From: Microplitis mediator | Lineage: Eukaryota; Arthropoda; Insecta; Hymenoptera; Braconidae | DNA length: 64,000 bases | Direction of reading: 5' to 3' | Assembly (NCBI RefSeq): GCF_029852145.1 | Contig: NC_079975.1 | Span: 6,944,001 to 7,008,000, forward strand | Part shown: positions 34,491 through 46,500 of the stretch, one piece after another | Position numbering within the stretch: the stretch's first letter is position 1 | Layout: every line of letters begins with the position of its first letter | Notes under the pieces: model-generated | What the model was told of the DNA's origin: nothing | The model's database searches: none | Seen by the model: the letters and a program-made list of their open reading frames with translations, nothing else | Made by a program: the position numbers and the translations under genes

Positions 34491-35395
34491 CGGAAAGAAA
34501 ATTATAGCAGCGGTTCCCATAATTTTGTGAAATTTTTTCCTATACCATCATAGGAATTACGACCATAAATTATGGGAGCGGTTCCTATAATTATAGGAAT
34601 GATACCCATAACACTATAGGAATGGTTCCTATAATTATAGGAATGGTTCCTATAATTTATAGGAATACTTTCTATAATATTATGGGAATCATTCCTATAA
34701 TTTATGGGAATGGTTCCTATAATTTATAGGAACTATTCCCATAAATTATAGGAACCATTCCCATAATATTATGGGAATGGTTCCTATAATAGTATGGGAA
34801 CTATTTCCATAATATTATGGGAATGATTCCCATAATGCAATTGGAATGGTTCCCATATTATCATGAAAAAATTAATTTAAAGAAAAGTGTGGTAATCACT
34901 TCTACAATACACAGAAATATTATTAAACACAAAAACAAAAATTCAAACATTGAAAAAAAAATCGTATCTGGCAAAAAACATTAAAATTTTTAACAAGAAT
35001 TTTTTGTCAGCACAAAACATTCAAGAAAATTCAAATTTTGGGAAATTTCTACACTATTGTGCAAAAAAAAAATTTAATGATATTATAGGGATGGTTCCCA
35101 TAACATTATGGGAATAGTTCCCATAATATTATAGGAATAGTTCCTATACCAATATGGGAACCATTCCCATAATAGTATGGGAACCATTCCCATAATGGTA
35201 TGGGAATCATTCCCATACTATTATGGGAATCATTCCCATACTATTATGGGAATCATTCCCATACTATTATGGGAATGGTTCCTATAATATATGGGAACCA
35301 TCCCTATAGTAGTATAGGTACTGTTCCCATACCATTATGGGAACCATTCCCATAATGCATAGGAAAAGTTCCCATAATTTTCTTTCCGTGTACCG
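34491..35395. mobile_element. TIR element carrying two arrays of about 23-nt palindromic repeats
   Basis: The ends TACACGGAAAGAAAATTAT and ATAATTTTCTTTCCGTGTA are inverted repeats. Two blocks (about 34512-34866 and 35082-35385) are built from tandem palindromic units of the form TTCCCATAATATTATGGGAA with substitutions. The cleanest run, about 35195-35270, has an exact 23-nt period alternating GGGAATCATTCCC and ATACTATTAT. I estimate about 15 and 13 units. A 215-bp AT-rich spacer separates the blocks. No ORF. Confidence 0.85.
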
Positions 35396-35450
35396 CACGA
35401 TGAACGGTGTGGCTCAATGGATGTAGATAAATTAAACAGAATATGGTATC

Positions 35451-35529
35451 GGCTCGGATAGCTCATCTGGAAGAGAGCTCAACTCGGCGCGTAATAGACA
35501 TGGTCTGGGTTCAAATCCCAGTTTGGACA
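35451..35529 (+). other. tRNA-like sequence (pseudogene or SINE head)
   Basis: GGCTCGGATAGCTCATCTGG has an A-box form and TCTGGGTTCAAATCCCAG is a perfect T-arm with B-box, about 45 nt apart, as in a tRNA. Acceptor pairing is mostly wobble and the anticodon stem does not form, so a functional tRNA is unlikely. No intron or tail typical of a known SINE was recognised. Confidence 0.5.
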
Positions 35530-36805
35530 ATCCATATTTTTCCCAATTATTCTATAGACTTTTCTTGAGAAGGTTCCTTCCTTATCCTGCCCAATCCTTT
35601 CTTATCCTATAATAATCCTTCCTTACATTACGAAAGTGTGAAACGCTTGACGTATATATTCCGTATGCGTGTGTACATGAACACATACTTTCCTACTTAA
35701 CATCATTATTTAATTTATTTAATAAATTAGTAAAATGACAAATAATGAAATTAATTTATTTTTATTCTTTGGAAAAAAATTTATCAGTATATTGTATTTG
35801 TAAAACTTAATAAACATATATACTAAGTATTCATTGATAATTTTTTCGAGATAATGAAATGTAACTCAACTCGATTAATTAAAAAAATACAATTTTTATA
35901 GATACTAAATAATAACTTATTGGTATTTTTAAATTTTACTGAGTTAACATACAAATGTTATAAAATTATCATTAAATTATTAAAGATTATTATCAAATCA
36001 TCATAATTATTATTATTATCATCTTGTACTAATTCAGACGACACTAATAATTAAATATAAAAACATTAATTATAATTAGAATGTTAATTCGTTAATGATT
36101 ACGTTTATATTTATAAAGTTTACTGTATATTATACAGCGTAGAGAAATGGATATTTTAAAAAAATATATTTTTAATACTTCTAATAAATTATATGATCTT
36201 CAATAATTCCAACATTTGATAAAATCTAAATTTGTAAAATCACATTTTAATTTTAATGAATTTTTCATAAAAATATTTTCAAATTTATACCCATTATTTT
36301 GTTTTGAAAGATTAATAATTATTTGTAACAATTTACTACACTCTGTATAACGATAAAAAAATAAACACAACGTCGTGTGATTAATCCTCTCAAGACGACG
36401 CTACACATAACTGACCAAAAAAATATTATATCGCTCGTAAATCAAATACCTCTATCTAATGAATAGTATCCATCATTGTTAAGAACACAAAAAATTTTTT
36501 GTTAGCTTCTTATACATTTGTAACACGCAAAATAAATCAATGAATTCGCGACAGTATGAAATATTATGGATATTGTTGATTTTTAAAAAGTTATTGTCAC
36601 TCTGAATAAGTTATTTACATAATACAAAAAACTTAACTAACTTTTCTTGTAAAGATATTTTTTCAGAACTTGGAGAAAAATAAATAATAATGAAAAAAAA
36701 AAAACAATAAATACCTAAAGTTTTTGAATAGCTCTCAATTTTTAACTTATAATTCAATTTTTTAAAGTGTCACTGCGTAAACAAAAATTATATCCATCAT
36801 AAAAT
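35530..36805. other. Intergenic 3' flank of the MPR-like gene; no gene
   Basis: AT-rich, with AATAAA-type words on both strands. It includes the 3' end of the minus-strand gene ending at 36806. Nothing else recognised. Confidence 0.5.
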
Positions 36806-39800
36806 TTATATTCTTTCGTAACTTACTGCTGAACAGCCACTAAGTGTAAATGTCACTCCATCCTAAACAGAAAACAAAGAAAAAACGATACATTTATCAT
36901 AAAATTACAATTTTTTAAAAAACTTTTAACAGAAAAAAAAAATTTCATAAATATTCAAGTGACTAAATTTATTTTTTATTTTGCAAGTAAAAATTGACTA
37001 TGATTATGATACTGAGGTTTAAAATTCAAAAAGTTTGATAACTTTTTACTTAAAATTTATTTTGAAACTTATTCATTTAATTATTTAAAAATGAAAAAAT
37101 TTTTTATTGTTTAAAAAATTTAATTTAATCAAAAGAAGACAATCAATACCCGATGACTTTGACTTTTTCTTGGAGTTTAGTTTAAAAAAATAATAAATAA
37201 ATTGCAAGTCAAATTTTTTGTTTTCATGCAACTTTCAAAAAAATCCATGGATTGCCTGGGAACCCATAGGAATCCATATAGGAAGTATGGAATTATGTAA
37301 GAATCCATAAGAATTGATGTAGGAGTGTATGGATTTATATAAGAATCTATGTAGAAAACCATAAGTATCTGGATTCTTATAGAAAATTGTGGGATTCCCC
37401 TATATAAACTTCACATAGGAAACTGAGTACCTGGATTCTCATATAGGAACTTGAATATATGGATTTCTTTATAGGAAATTCATATAGAAATCTGGGTTTC
37501 TATAGAATCCGAGATATTTGGAATTCTATGTCTGTCTATTGATACGCGTATACAAATAAAAGAACAGATTAATATTCCTACAGGAAACCATATAGGAATC
37601 AATCCGAAACCGTCATGTGAGAATCCACATAGAAATCTAGGCTGTATTTCCATATGAATTTTTTTGATAGGGAAGTATTTAAGGTAAGAAACCCAGAACC
37701 CGATCAGGAAACTAGTACCCGATCACTCATATATTTGTATATCTATATTTACTAAATTTTACTAAATATAAATGTACAAATACATGGAGTGATAAAATAC
37801 TAGTTGCTCGATCGGGTACTAGGTCGACCTTATCGAGGTTTAAAGTAAATATTTAATTATTATTAATGTTTTGAATGAATAAATTCAATGTACTAGTGGT
37901 CGATCACGAAAAAATGCTTCATTTTATAGTAGTAATTTATCAACACGTACTGTAGTACTCGATCAAGGAAAATATATATTTGAATTATGATACGCATCAT
38001 AATATAACAAATAAATAATGCACTTATTGATAATATTTTAAATTTTTTATTGTTCCATTTTTATTTACCTGTCAATTTTTATTATCGAACTTTGTATCAA
38101 CTTCAAATATAATCAATTTTTATTATATTTATTATTTATGTAATAATGAAAACTAATAGTACAGATATTTAGTGTTTGAAAATAAATTTTTAGCAAAGAT
38201 AAAAAATGTGTACAGATCATTACACTGTATGTTATGTGTATTGACACGATGATCGAGTACTAGATAAACACGCCCAACAAATTTGATGTACACTAAATTA
38301 AGTAATTTTTGTAAGTAAAAAGTATAGTAAGACATTGTATCTCTTAGATAAATCAACAGATAATATTATTATTTTATTTGCAGTTCACGAGAACTAAAAT
38401 TCAACTGGGAAATGTTAAAATTCTTGAGGCTTGTACTGCCTCTAAAAAAATTACGTTACATAAAAAATGGAAAAAGATCCTCGGGGACCATTTTTACACC
38501 AGAAATTTTTTATAGTGCAGTTGCTTTGAGTATTATTCGTAAAATACATCTACATTTTACTCAACCTCTGAAAAATTAAGTCACTTTTTGCAGTAGTGCA
38601 CTGTAAAAAATTTTGAGCCCGCGGTTTGGTGTGAATGATTCGGTGTAAAAATTTTCAACACTGCCGGTGTGAAAGTTACACGACGTACGGTGTTAAATTT
38701 TGGACGGTGTGAATTAGAACGTTCACACGACCAATGGTGTAAATTTATAAGTTATTTATTTTAAATTCTCGATCACTTCAACACTAGATATTTAATTTTT
38801 ATTTAAAAATAAACTGCATCAATAATAATAACCGATTAATAGTTATCAGGTGGAGAAGCTAGAAAGGGTTCAAGAAAAGTTTGTCAGTCACATAAGGTTC
38901 AGAAATAACGTAAGGAATATTTTTATGAGTCGGCAGCAGGCCTATGAATATATAGGCTGTAGGCCTCTTGCTTTTGGAAGAAAATATCTGACACTATGTT
39001 GTGGTGCTGATATTATTAATAACCGATTGGATGTCCCTGAATTAGTTAGTCAGTTCAAGTTCGTGGTGTCTAACATTAGTGTGAGAACATCAAGAGTACT
39101 CGTTGTCCCGAAAGTTAAAACTCGCTACTCCACGCAAGCTCCGCTGTATAGAATATCGAAGTTAGTCAACGAATTTGCATCTGAGATTGACATTTTTGGT
39201 GTTTCAGCTAATAAATTTAAAAGTGTCGCTAGAAATTTAATAATGTAATTAATAAAACTGTCACTTCCTTGGTCGCTAAGCGGCTGGATATTATTTATAT
39301 ATAAGTGATACTTGTTATTTTTTTGCTGTTACTTTTATTTTATATTTTTCTCTTATGTAACTTACATGTTATTTATTAATTTTTAACTACTGATTATATT
39401 GTCGAACAATATTTGATCTAATAACACCACACGGTGTGAAAAAAAAAACCTATAAGGTGTCAAGAGCACACCACTTCATATTTCATACCGAGGCGACAGT
39501 GTAAAGTTCTCGGGGATCATTTTCACACCAAAAATATTCTAGTGTATTGATAAGAAATAAAAAATAAAACAATACTTACTCTAACTAATCCAGGAAGATC
39601 AGACCAAAACTCGTAATTAGGAATTAATTCCAAACCAACAGCTCCTCGGAAATATTTTAACGCAAGAGCTCCACTAGCAAAATAAATTCCAGTAAAAACA
39701 AGCAGCAAAATAACTAAAACAGATCCAGTTGAAAGTCCTTGTCTCATATATATCAGACAATTACTCTCTGATATGAATATCAAATTCTGAAACGAAAAAT

Positions 39801-40953
39801 TATTACACATTAGAAAATAAATTACAAAAGTCATAATTCCCTATACATTATTAATTGCATTTATGAATATATTGAATAATTAACTTACATGTTCTGAGTT
39901 AGTAGAATTGTGATAAACTAATTCTGTTGGACAATTATGACAACACTCTAATTTAATATTTGTAACATACTTAGAATGATGAAATATCAATTGCACATCA
40001 CTTTTATTTGTCACAGAATATTTCCACGCTGATTCTTCAACTTTACCTAAGTTTACTGATTTGTTAAATCCATCTAGCAAACAAACCTATAAGTCAAATG
40101 ATACTTCGTAAGTAAAATAATACTTCTGCGAGATGAAACTCTTATTCTTATAATTAAAATTAAATTTATTCTGAGTATGAGTGTAACTGACAAGTGTCAA
40201 TTTTTCAAATTTTTGAATGAATAAAAAAATATTAAAAAGTGCGTATTTAGATCAATGAAAATTCAGTACGCGCTTTTTTTTAAATTTCATTATTTTAATT
40301 GATTAATAAATTTAGTTGTTTAAAATTTATAAATTGTCTCATGTCTGCTATATTGACATTCATTTTATTTTTAATGATCCTGAAGTTAGCAGACATTTAG
40401 TAATTTTCGGATTTTTTTTTTCACCAAATCAATTGCAAAAAAAAACAAAAACTAAAAATTGCACACGTAGAAAATTTTAAAAACTACAGGTGAAATTTTT
40501 TCAAATATTTATTTTTTTATAATTTATCGTCTCAAAAAAAATCCAAAAATTATTAGACGTCCGCAAACTTCAGTATCATTTATTTTTAAAGTAAAAATAA
40601 TAATAATGAAATAAAATAATCACCGATGATAGATGACAGTCGCTATCATTGGAGACTTTAAAAGTCAAATCAACGTTTTTGCATGGTTGGAAAGTTATGT
40701 TATTATATTTATTATGGAATGGCCTGTAAAAAATATGTAGATATAAATTATCATTAATCTAATAATAAAAATTAAATATTTACAAGTAATTAAATACGAA
40801 CCCTTGATGCGCTAATGGCCTCAAATCATAACCTCTTTTGTCATAACGCAGACAAGTACACGCTGTCGTTTCAAGACATTGTGATTCAATATAATTAATC
40901 ATTAATGTTATAATTATGCATATAATAAATAGATTTTTTTCGTGTAATGTCAT
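36806..40953 (-). CDS. Type I membrane protein similar to cation-dependent mannose-6-phosphate receptor, complete
   Basis: Minus-strand exons 40953-40802, 40723-40624, 40086-39889, 39786-39580 and 36862-36806 join in frame into 237 aa. A signal peptide (about residues 7-25) precedes a Cys-rich luminal domain (CTCLRYDKRG, QPCKNVDLTF, VCLLDGFNKSV, ECCHNCP) of the MRH/receptor type. One membrane segment (about 171-194) and a short tail follow. The segment after the membrane, GLELIPNYEFWSDLPGLV then DGVTFTLSG, resembles the same stretch of M6PR and its fungal relatives (PHLAFWQDL...DG). It would act in Golgi-endosome traffic. I could not place the four sugar-binding residues, so sugar binding is not claimed. 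The last exon encodes only 18 residues and lies 2.7 kb away from exon 4, across an intron stuffed with repeats. The start is the only ATG giving a signal peptide. Confidence 0.88.
37232..37672. mobile_element. TATGGA-family palindromic element, copy 3
   Basis: CTTTCAAAAAAATCCATGG at the left and AATTTTTTTGATAGG at the right frame the same motif chain as copy 2 (29738-30200). It lies in the last intron of the MPR-like gene. Confidence 0.75.
38597..39547. mobile_element. CACTGTAAAAAATTTT / GGTGTGAA element containing a LINE fragment
   Basis: The left end GCACTGTAAAAAATTTTG, with several GGTGTGAA/GGTGTAAA words, and the right end TTCACACCAAAAATATTCTA, with ACACC words, are loosely inverted. A solitary piece of the right end (TCGGGGACCATTTTTACACC) also lies just upstream at 38495-38515. 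A LINE reverse-transcriptase tail (38850-39248) is inserted in the middle. All of it lies in the last intron of the MPR-like gene. Confidence 0.55.
38850..39248 (+). pseudogene. C-terminal fragment of a non-LTR retrotransposon ORF2
   Basis: A 132-codon open frame starts abruptly (LERVQEKFVSHIRFR) and ends with a stop. The pattern LERVQ-x-KF...R...YEYIGCRPLAFGRKYL is what I know from the region after the reverse-transcriptase domain of Jockey-like and related LINEs. There is no catalytic RT motif, so it is a 5'-truncated copy as produced by target-primed reverse transcription. The frame is intact, which suggests modest age. It is antisense to the host gene and not a host exon. Confidence 0.7.
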
Positions 40954-41343
40954 TATCACATGTAAAATATTATTGTTTTGATGTATATAAATATAAACTA
41001 ACGAAAGAAAATTTAAAACAAAATATTTTCTACTTTTATCACAACATGATCAATCAAGATCAAGACTATCAAATAAATCAGAGTCAACTGTTAAGTCGAT
41101 GTATATTTTTATACTCGTAAATATATATATGACATATGTCACTACTCTTAATAAATCTTAGTTAATCTATTTTTAAAATACTTAACTAAATAAGTATCAT
41201 TTCAAGTATAAAAAGTATTCCCACTTGAACAAAAAAAAAAAAAAACAAACAAACAAACTACAGTAGTGTGAGTGTATGAAAGATAAAGAAAAATGATTTT
41301 ATCAACAGTTTTTGAATGTGTCATACATATAAATATGTATATA

Positions 41344-42195
41344 TAGGGTAAAAATAACGGTTTTGGTCACTTTAGGGCCAGTTTTGGACACTGGAAAAAT
41401 TAATCCGGAAGTTAGTAATGAGTGTGAATATAGCTGAGAGTTGTCAATTTAAAAAAATTTTGAATATGCGAAATAAATGTAAATCGAATAAAACTACAAA
41501 AATGCGCATTTATAGAATTTTAATTCAGTATGTGCATTTTTTTTATGTATATATTTTTAATTGGTTAATTCGTTTATTCGTAATTTCAAATTTCGCCTCA
41601 TATCTGCTACATCCACACTCAAAAGTTATGATTCTGAAGTTAGCCGTCAAATAATTTTTGGATTTTTTTTCAAAACGATAAATTATAAAAAAAAAATCTC
41701 ACTTATAGATTTTTTAATTTTCTACATGTGCATATTTTTAGTTTTTTTTTATCGCAATTGATTTGCTGAAAAAAAAAAATCGAAAATTTCAAATTGTCTG
41801 CTAACTTCAGGATCATCAAAAGTTAGTAGACGATTAACAATTTTTGAATTTTTATTTCGACTAATTGATTATTATAAAATAAAATCTAAAAATATGCACA
41901 GGTATAAAATTAAAAAAACTATAAGTGCAATTTTTTAAAATATTTTTTTTTTTAAATTTATCGGTCTGAAAATAAATCCAAAAATTATTAGACGGTTAAC
42001 TTTAGTATCATGAAAAATTTAAATAAAATAATTTGTAAAAGACGCAATGACGTTATTAATTTTGAAAATGTGTAAAAAGATACTTTTATCCCACTGTTAC
42101 AATAAAAATTTTATTTTATACTTTTTCATTAATTAAAATAAAGTATCAAATGTCAAAAAATGGAGTATGGCCACAAATGTTACTTCTACCCTAAA
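41344..42195. mobile_element. TAGGGTA TIR element with nested GAAGTTAGC hairpins, copy 1
   Basis: TAGGGTAAAAATAACGG and TTACTTCTACCCTA are the ends. Just inside the left end is TGGTCACTTTAGGGCCAGTT, also seen at 44991-45045 and, inverted, at 43097-43125. The interior has been invaded by GTTAGC-family hairpins (about 41633-41817 and 41818-42010). Confidence 0.65.
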
Positions 42196-42693
42196 TAATA
42201 TAAAATTTTAACGACTGTTACATCACAATTTTGGTAAGTAACAGTCGAATATAAATACAATAGTAAAAAAAAAAAAATAAAGCTTAAATCAACAAATAAT
42301 ATAATAAAATTTTTGTTCACTGGAAAGGAAGAATGCAAATAAAAACAAAACCTGTAATATTTTCAGGGAAATCGAACTTCAATTTAACAGAGAATTCAAT
42401 AAAACGAATTGTAGATTTCACTTTTTTTTTTAAATATTTACTATTTATTGGAAGTATTGGTGATATTTTATTGACATTATAAACTACGTTACAAATAACT
42501 TTATTTAATTTTTCATTTTATAATTCAAAATTTGAGCAACCAAATTAAATTAGTGTGACCTTTTTTCCTTATCAATCATAGCATTGACATTTTATTTTCA
42601 AGAATTTAATTTAAAAAAAAAAAATATGTACGTAGAAAATTGAAAAAACTATGTATAGGTACAATCATTTGAAATGCATCTGATGTTCATCAT

Positions 42694-43140
42694 ATAGGGT
42701 AGTGGTACCATTTATAGTCACTGCTCCATTTTCAGACATTTGATACTTTATCTGAATTAACGAAAAAGTGTAAAATAAAATTACTATTTTAATAGCGGGT
42801 TAAAAGAGTTTGTACACATTTTAAAAATTTATTTTGTCATTGCGTTTCTATAAATTGTTTTATTAAAATTTTTTATGAGTGTGAATGTAGCAGACATCAG
42901 AGAAATTTAAAATTATTAATAAATAAAGTAAACACTTAATAAAATACATTTTTTAAAAAATGCGCATTTAAATTATTTTCAAACTAATAAGTCCATTCTT
43001 TATAAATATTATTTTTTAAATTATTTACTCTATTTATTTATAATTTAAAATTTCTCTGATGTCTGCTACATTCACACTCATAAATTTTTCAAATATCCAA
43101 AACTGGTCCTAAAGTGGCCTAAAACGGTACCTCTACCATA
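42694..43140. mobile_element. TAGGGTA TIR element, copy 2, hosting an AGTGTGAATGTAGCAGAC hairpin
   Basis: The ends are TAGGGTAGTGGTACC and GGTACCTCTACCATA. The hairpin nested at 42874-43082 has ATGAGTGTGAATGTAGCAGA on the left and its exact complement on the right. The reverse orientation of CAAAACTGGTCCTAAAGTGG shows this copy is inverted relative to copy 1. Confidence 0.7.
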
Positions 43141-43534
43141 ATTATTTTCAAATTGTTTTTTACATTTCAAATCATAGATATGCGTATTAAATAAATAAAA
43201 TAATAACAAATACGCAGCTTAGAATGAATGAATACAATTCAATATTTATATGAGTTTCCATCAAGCTAAAGACTTATTCTCACTCAATATGTGATGCTGA
43301 TCCCTTCACAAATCATCCAGTAAAATTCTTTCGCTGATTTAACTGTAGCTGATTCATATATCTAAAGCATATACATAACATATAGCATTTATAGTTAGGG
43401 CGTGTGTACATATTCACATATATCAAATTATATATTTATATAAAAAAACCAGTCATGATAGAATTCCATTGTTGATGAGTATTTGTTATGTTTAATTTAG
43501 TAAAGGTGTAATATTGCAATTAAAATTTTAAAAA

Positions 43535-46500
43535 ATGGATCATATCAGTATGCGTTTTTTGTTAGTTTCAATTTTATTATTAAATTGCGGTAAGTTTTAT
43601 ATTTTTATGTTATACTTTTTATAAGGTTATACATATATTTTATATTACAAGATATTAATTAGCTATCGAGCTTTTCAAATCCTAATTAAATATTAAAATT
43701 TAATTATTTTGTCATCCAATAACCAAATAATTATGAGTCTGAACGTAGCAGATGTCAAACAATTTATAAATTTAAAATTAATTAATTAAATTAATGAAAT
43801 TTAAAAAAATGCGCGCACTGATTAATTAGAAATTATCTAAGTACGCATTTTTGAATTTTTAGTCTGTTTAAATTTTATTTATCAATTCAAAAATTTAAAA
43901 ATTGCTAATTGTCGACTGTATTCACTCCATGAATAATTAATTAATTATTATAATTTTCATCTAGTATAATTTAATGAAATTACTTAAATTATATATTTAT
44001 GATTTAATTAGTAGTTGTTTGTGTACTTAATTAAATTTGGCTCAATATTCTATTATATAATATTGCTAATTAAGTTCAATTTATTTATATTTAATTACTT
44101 ATACGTCATCACGATTAATCAAATATATTTATATTCGTAAGAAAAAAAATGGATATAATTTAGATATAAATAGTAGAGGTACAGTAGAAAATTTAAATTA
44201 CTGTAATTTATTGTTATTTAATATACACGGGTTCAGTTTATTGTAAAATACAAACATTTTTGCACAATAATTTTAGTAATATACAAAAAAGAAATGAACT
44301 TTTTCATTTAGAGTTTGAAAGGCCACACCCCAGAGCGTTACTTATTGCAATAAAAATTTTTGTTTAAATTTATGACATTACGTATGTATGTAAATGTGAA
44401 TCATTCTGTGTGATGAGAAAATGGTAATAAAATAGTCAAAAAATAAATTCAAAAATTTAGAGAATTCATGATTTCTTACTGCGAAACAAAAATTAGATCA
44501 TTTCTGTCGCATATTTGTTATGAAAAAATTTAAATAGCGAAATTCATAACTTTTTATATCAAATAAATATATATAATGCTAAATATCTCGGATTCATTTA
44601 CGGTCCAAAAGAAATGATAAAAGATAAAATAATGATGCTAGGTTACATTATATTTATTATTGCAGAGAAAATAGAGCAAAACCTCTCCCGCTATCGCGTC
44701 CGAGGCGTGCAAAAATTAATTTTTTAAAAGCAGTATTTTCTATGACAGTAAAGTTGGCAGACACCTGACAATTTATAAAATTTTTAAATAATAAAGTAAA
44801 ATTTTTTATCATAAAAATTTTTAAATGGACTTTAAAAAATTCTAAAATCAGTTGATGCATTTTTTTTATTTTATCAATTTAATTGTTTTGTTTTTTTATA
44901 TGTAATTTAAAAATTTTCTTATGCCTGCTACATCTACACTCATATATTTTCTTGGGTGTACATCAGTAAAAATTATTATTTTATTAATCATAGGGTGAAG
45001 GTATCGTTTTTTGGCCACTTTAGGACCAGTTTTGGACACTTTAAAAATTTAAATAAAATAATTTGTAAAATACGTAATGACATAATCAATTATTTAAGTG
45101 GGTCTAAAGATACTTTTATATCTTATTTGAAGTATAGTCAACAAATACTGTTCGGATATTAACTTTTTCGATGATTCCTTATTATCTTTCATATCAAGGG
45201 TCAAACACACCGTACTAATTAACTAAAATAAAATATAATATCACCATTATCTATCTGTTATTTATTTTTACTTATTATTCATTACTTTTTACGGTGCAAT
45301 TTTTAATTTTTTAGTCATTAATTATGAATTATATCTATACTCAAAATATATTATTATTCTAAATGAATATAGCCGATTTATTTACGTAATTAAAAAAAAA
45401 AATAGGGGTACTTTAAATTAAATCCAAATTTTTTCTTGGTAAAGAAAATTATTTTAAATTAAATTTTTAAACTCTTGAACCAAAAATATATTAAATTTAA
45501 AATTTTCAATAAAATAATTTTTTGTAGGAAGAAAATACAATGATTTTAAATGTTACTTCTTCTATCAGTGTATAGGCGTTTTAATTAAACTTTTGCTCAA
45601 CCAAATTCTTGAGAGAATATAAATCTTCTAACCCATTAGATTTACTAATTAATTGGTACAATATTGTAATTAAAACTTATATTGCTTGTTATAATGGTTT
45701 ATTGTGACTTCGAATTTTACTTCAAAGAGCTCAATTTAATGAATATACCCTAAAGCGTAAACGTGCTTGATTATGTTCTGTCTATTAACACGTACTAAGA
45801 ATGTGACAGTAACTGATATATCAATTAATCAAGACCAATATACAAATAACTCGTATACGCTTGTTTGTATTAAGCATAATAAGATTTATTATTGTAATTT
45901 TTGGCAGTCTTTATACAAGAATTAGCTAATTTAAATACCGTTATTTAATTTGATAGTAATTAAAAGGCACATCCGATTTTATTCGATGTAAAATTATTTA
46001 TTGGTAATATTTCGCTGGTTCCATGCACCAGCATCTTCAGACCAAATCTATAATGATTTATTTATTTATATTTTACACTGAAATTTTAAATTGTTGCCTC
46101 TGTTTAGAGGAAAAAAGCATTCTTCCCACAAACAGAAGCAAAAATTTAAGCTTTTAGATGTAGATTCAGTGAAAAAGAGTATACACACCACGGAGGAAGG
46201 TAAATGTGTCAATCCATGTGTTTGTTTAAATTGTAACACTCTAATAAAATTGTGTACACTGTTAAAAATAATTTGAAAATTACAATACAAAAGGAATTGA
46301 ATTTTCATAACTAGATATTTGAATTGTATTTTCAATGAAAAAAGTTTAAATTTAATATACGTTATTTAATAATCAAGCTGGTACTCAAAATTAAGAAAAA
46401 AAATATGAATTTTAATAAACGTACTTAAAATTTATACTTGATTTTAAAATTTTCAAAGCAAGTATTGAAAATTCTAAAACATATATTGAATTTTAAAAAT

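Larger units (their letters stand above)
40954..43534. other. Intergenic between two divergently transcribed genes; TE-filled
   Basis: The MPR-like gene (minus) and the GPI-anchored-protein gene (plus) start 2.6 kb apart. The interval holds two TAGGGTA...GGTACC elements (41344-42195, 42694-43140), each with another repeat nested inside. The two non-TE flanks (40954-41340 and 43141-43534) probably contain both promoters; no TATA box or initiator is confidently seen. Confidence 0.6.

Noticed and set aside
34512..35385. CRISPR-like array
   Set aside because: Units are contiguous palindromes with no unique spacers, and the context is a eukaryotic genome.
35451..35529. Functional tRNA gene
   Set aside because: The A- and B-boxes fit, but the anticodon stem does not pair and the acceptor is mostly wobble, so it is kept only as tRNA-like.
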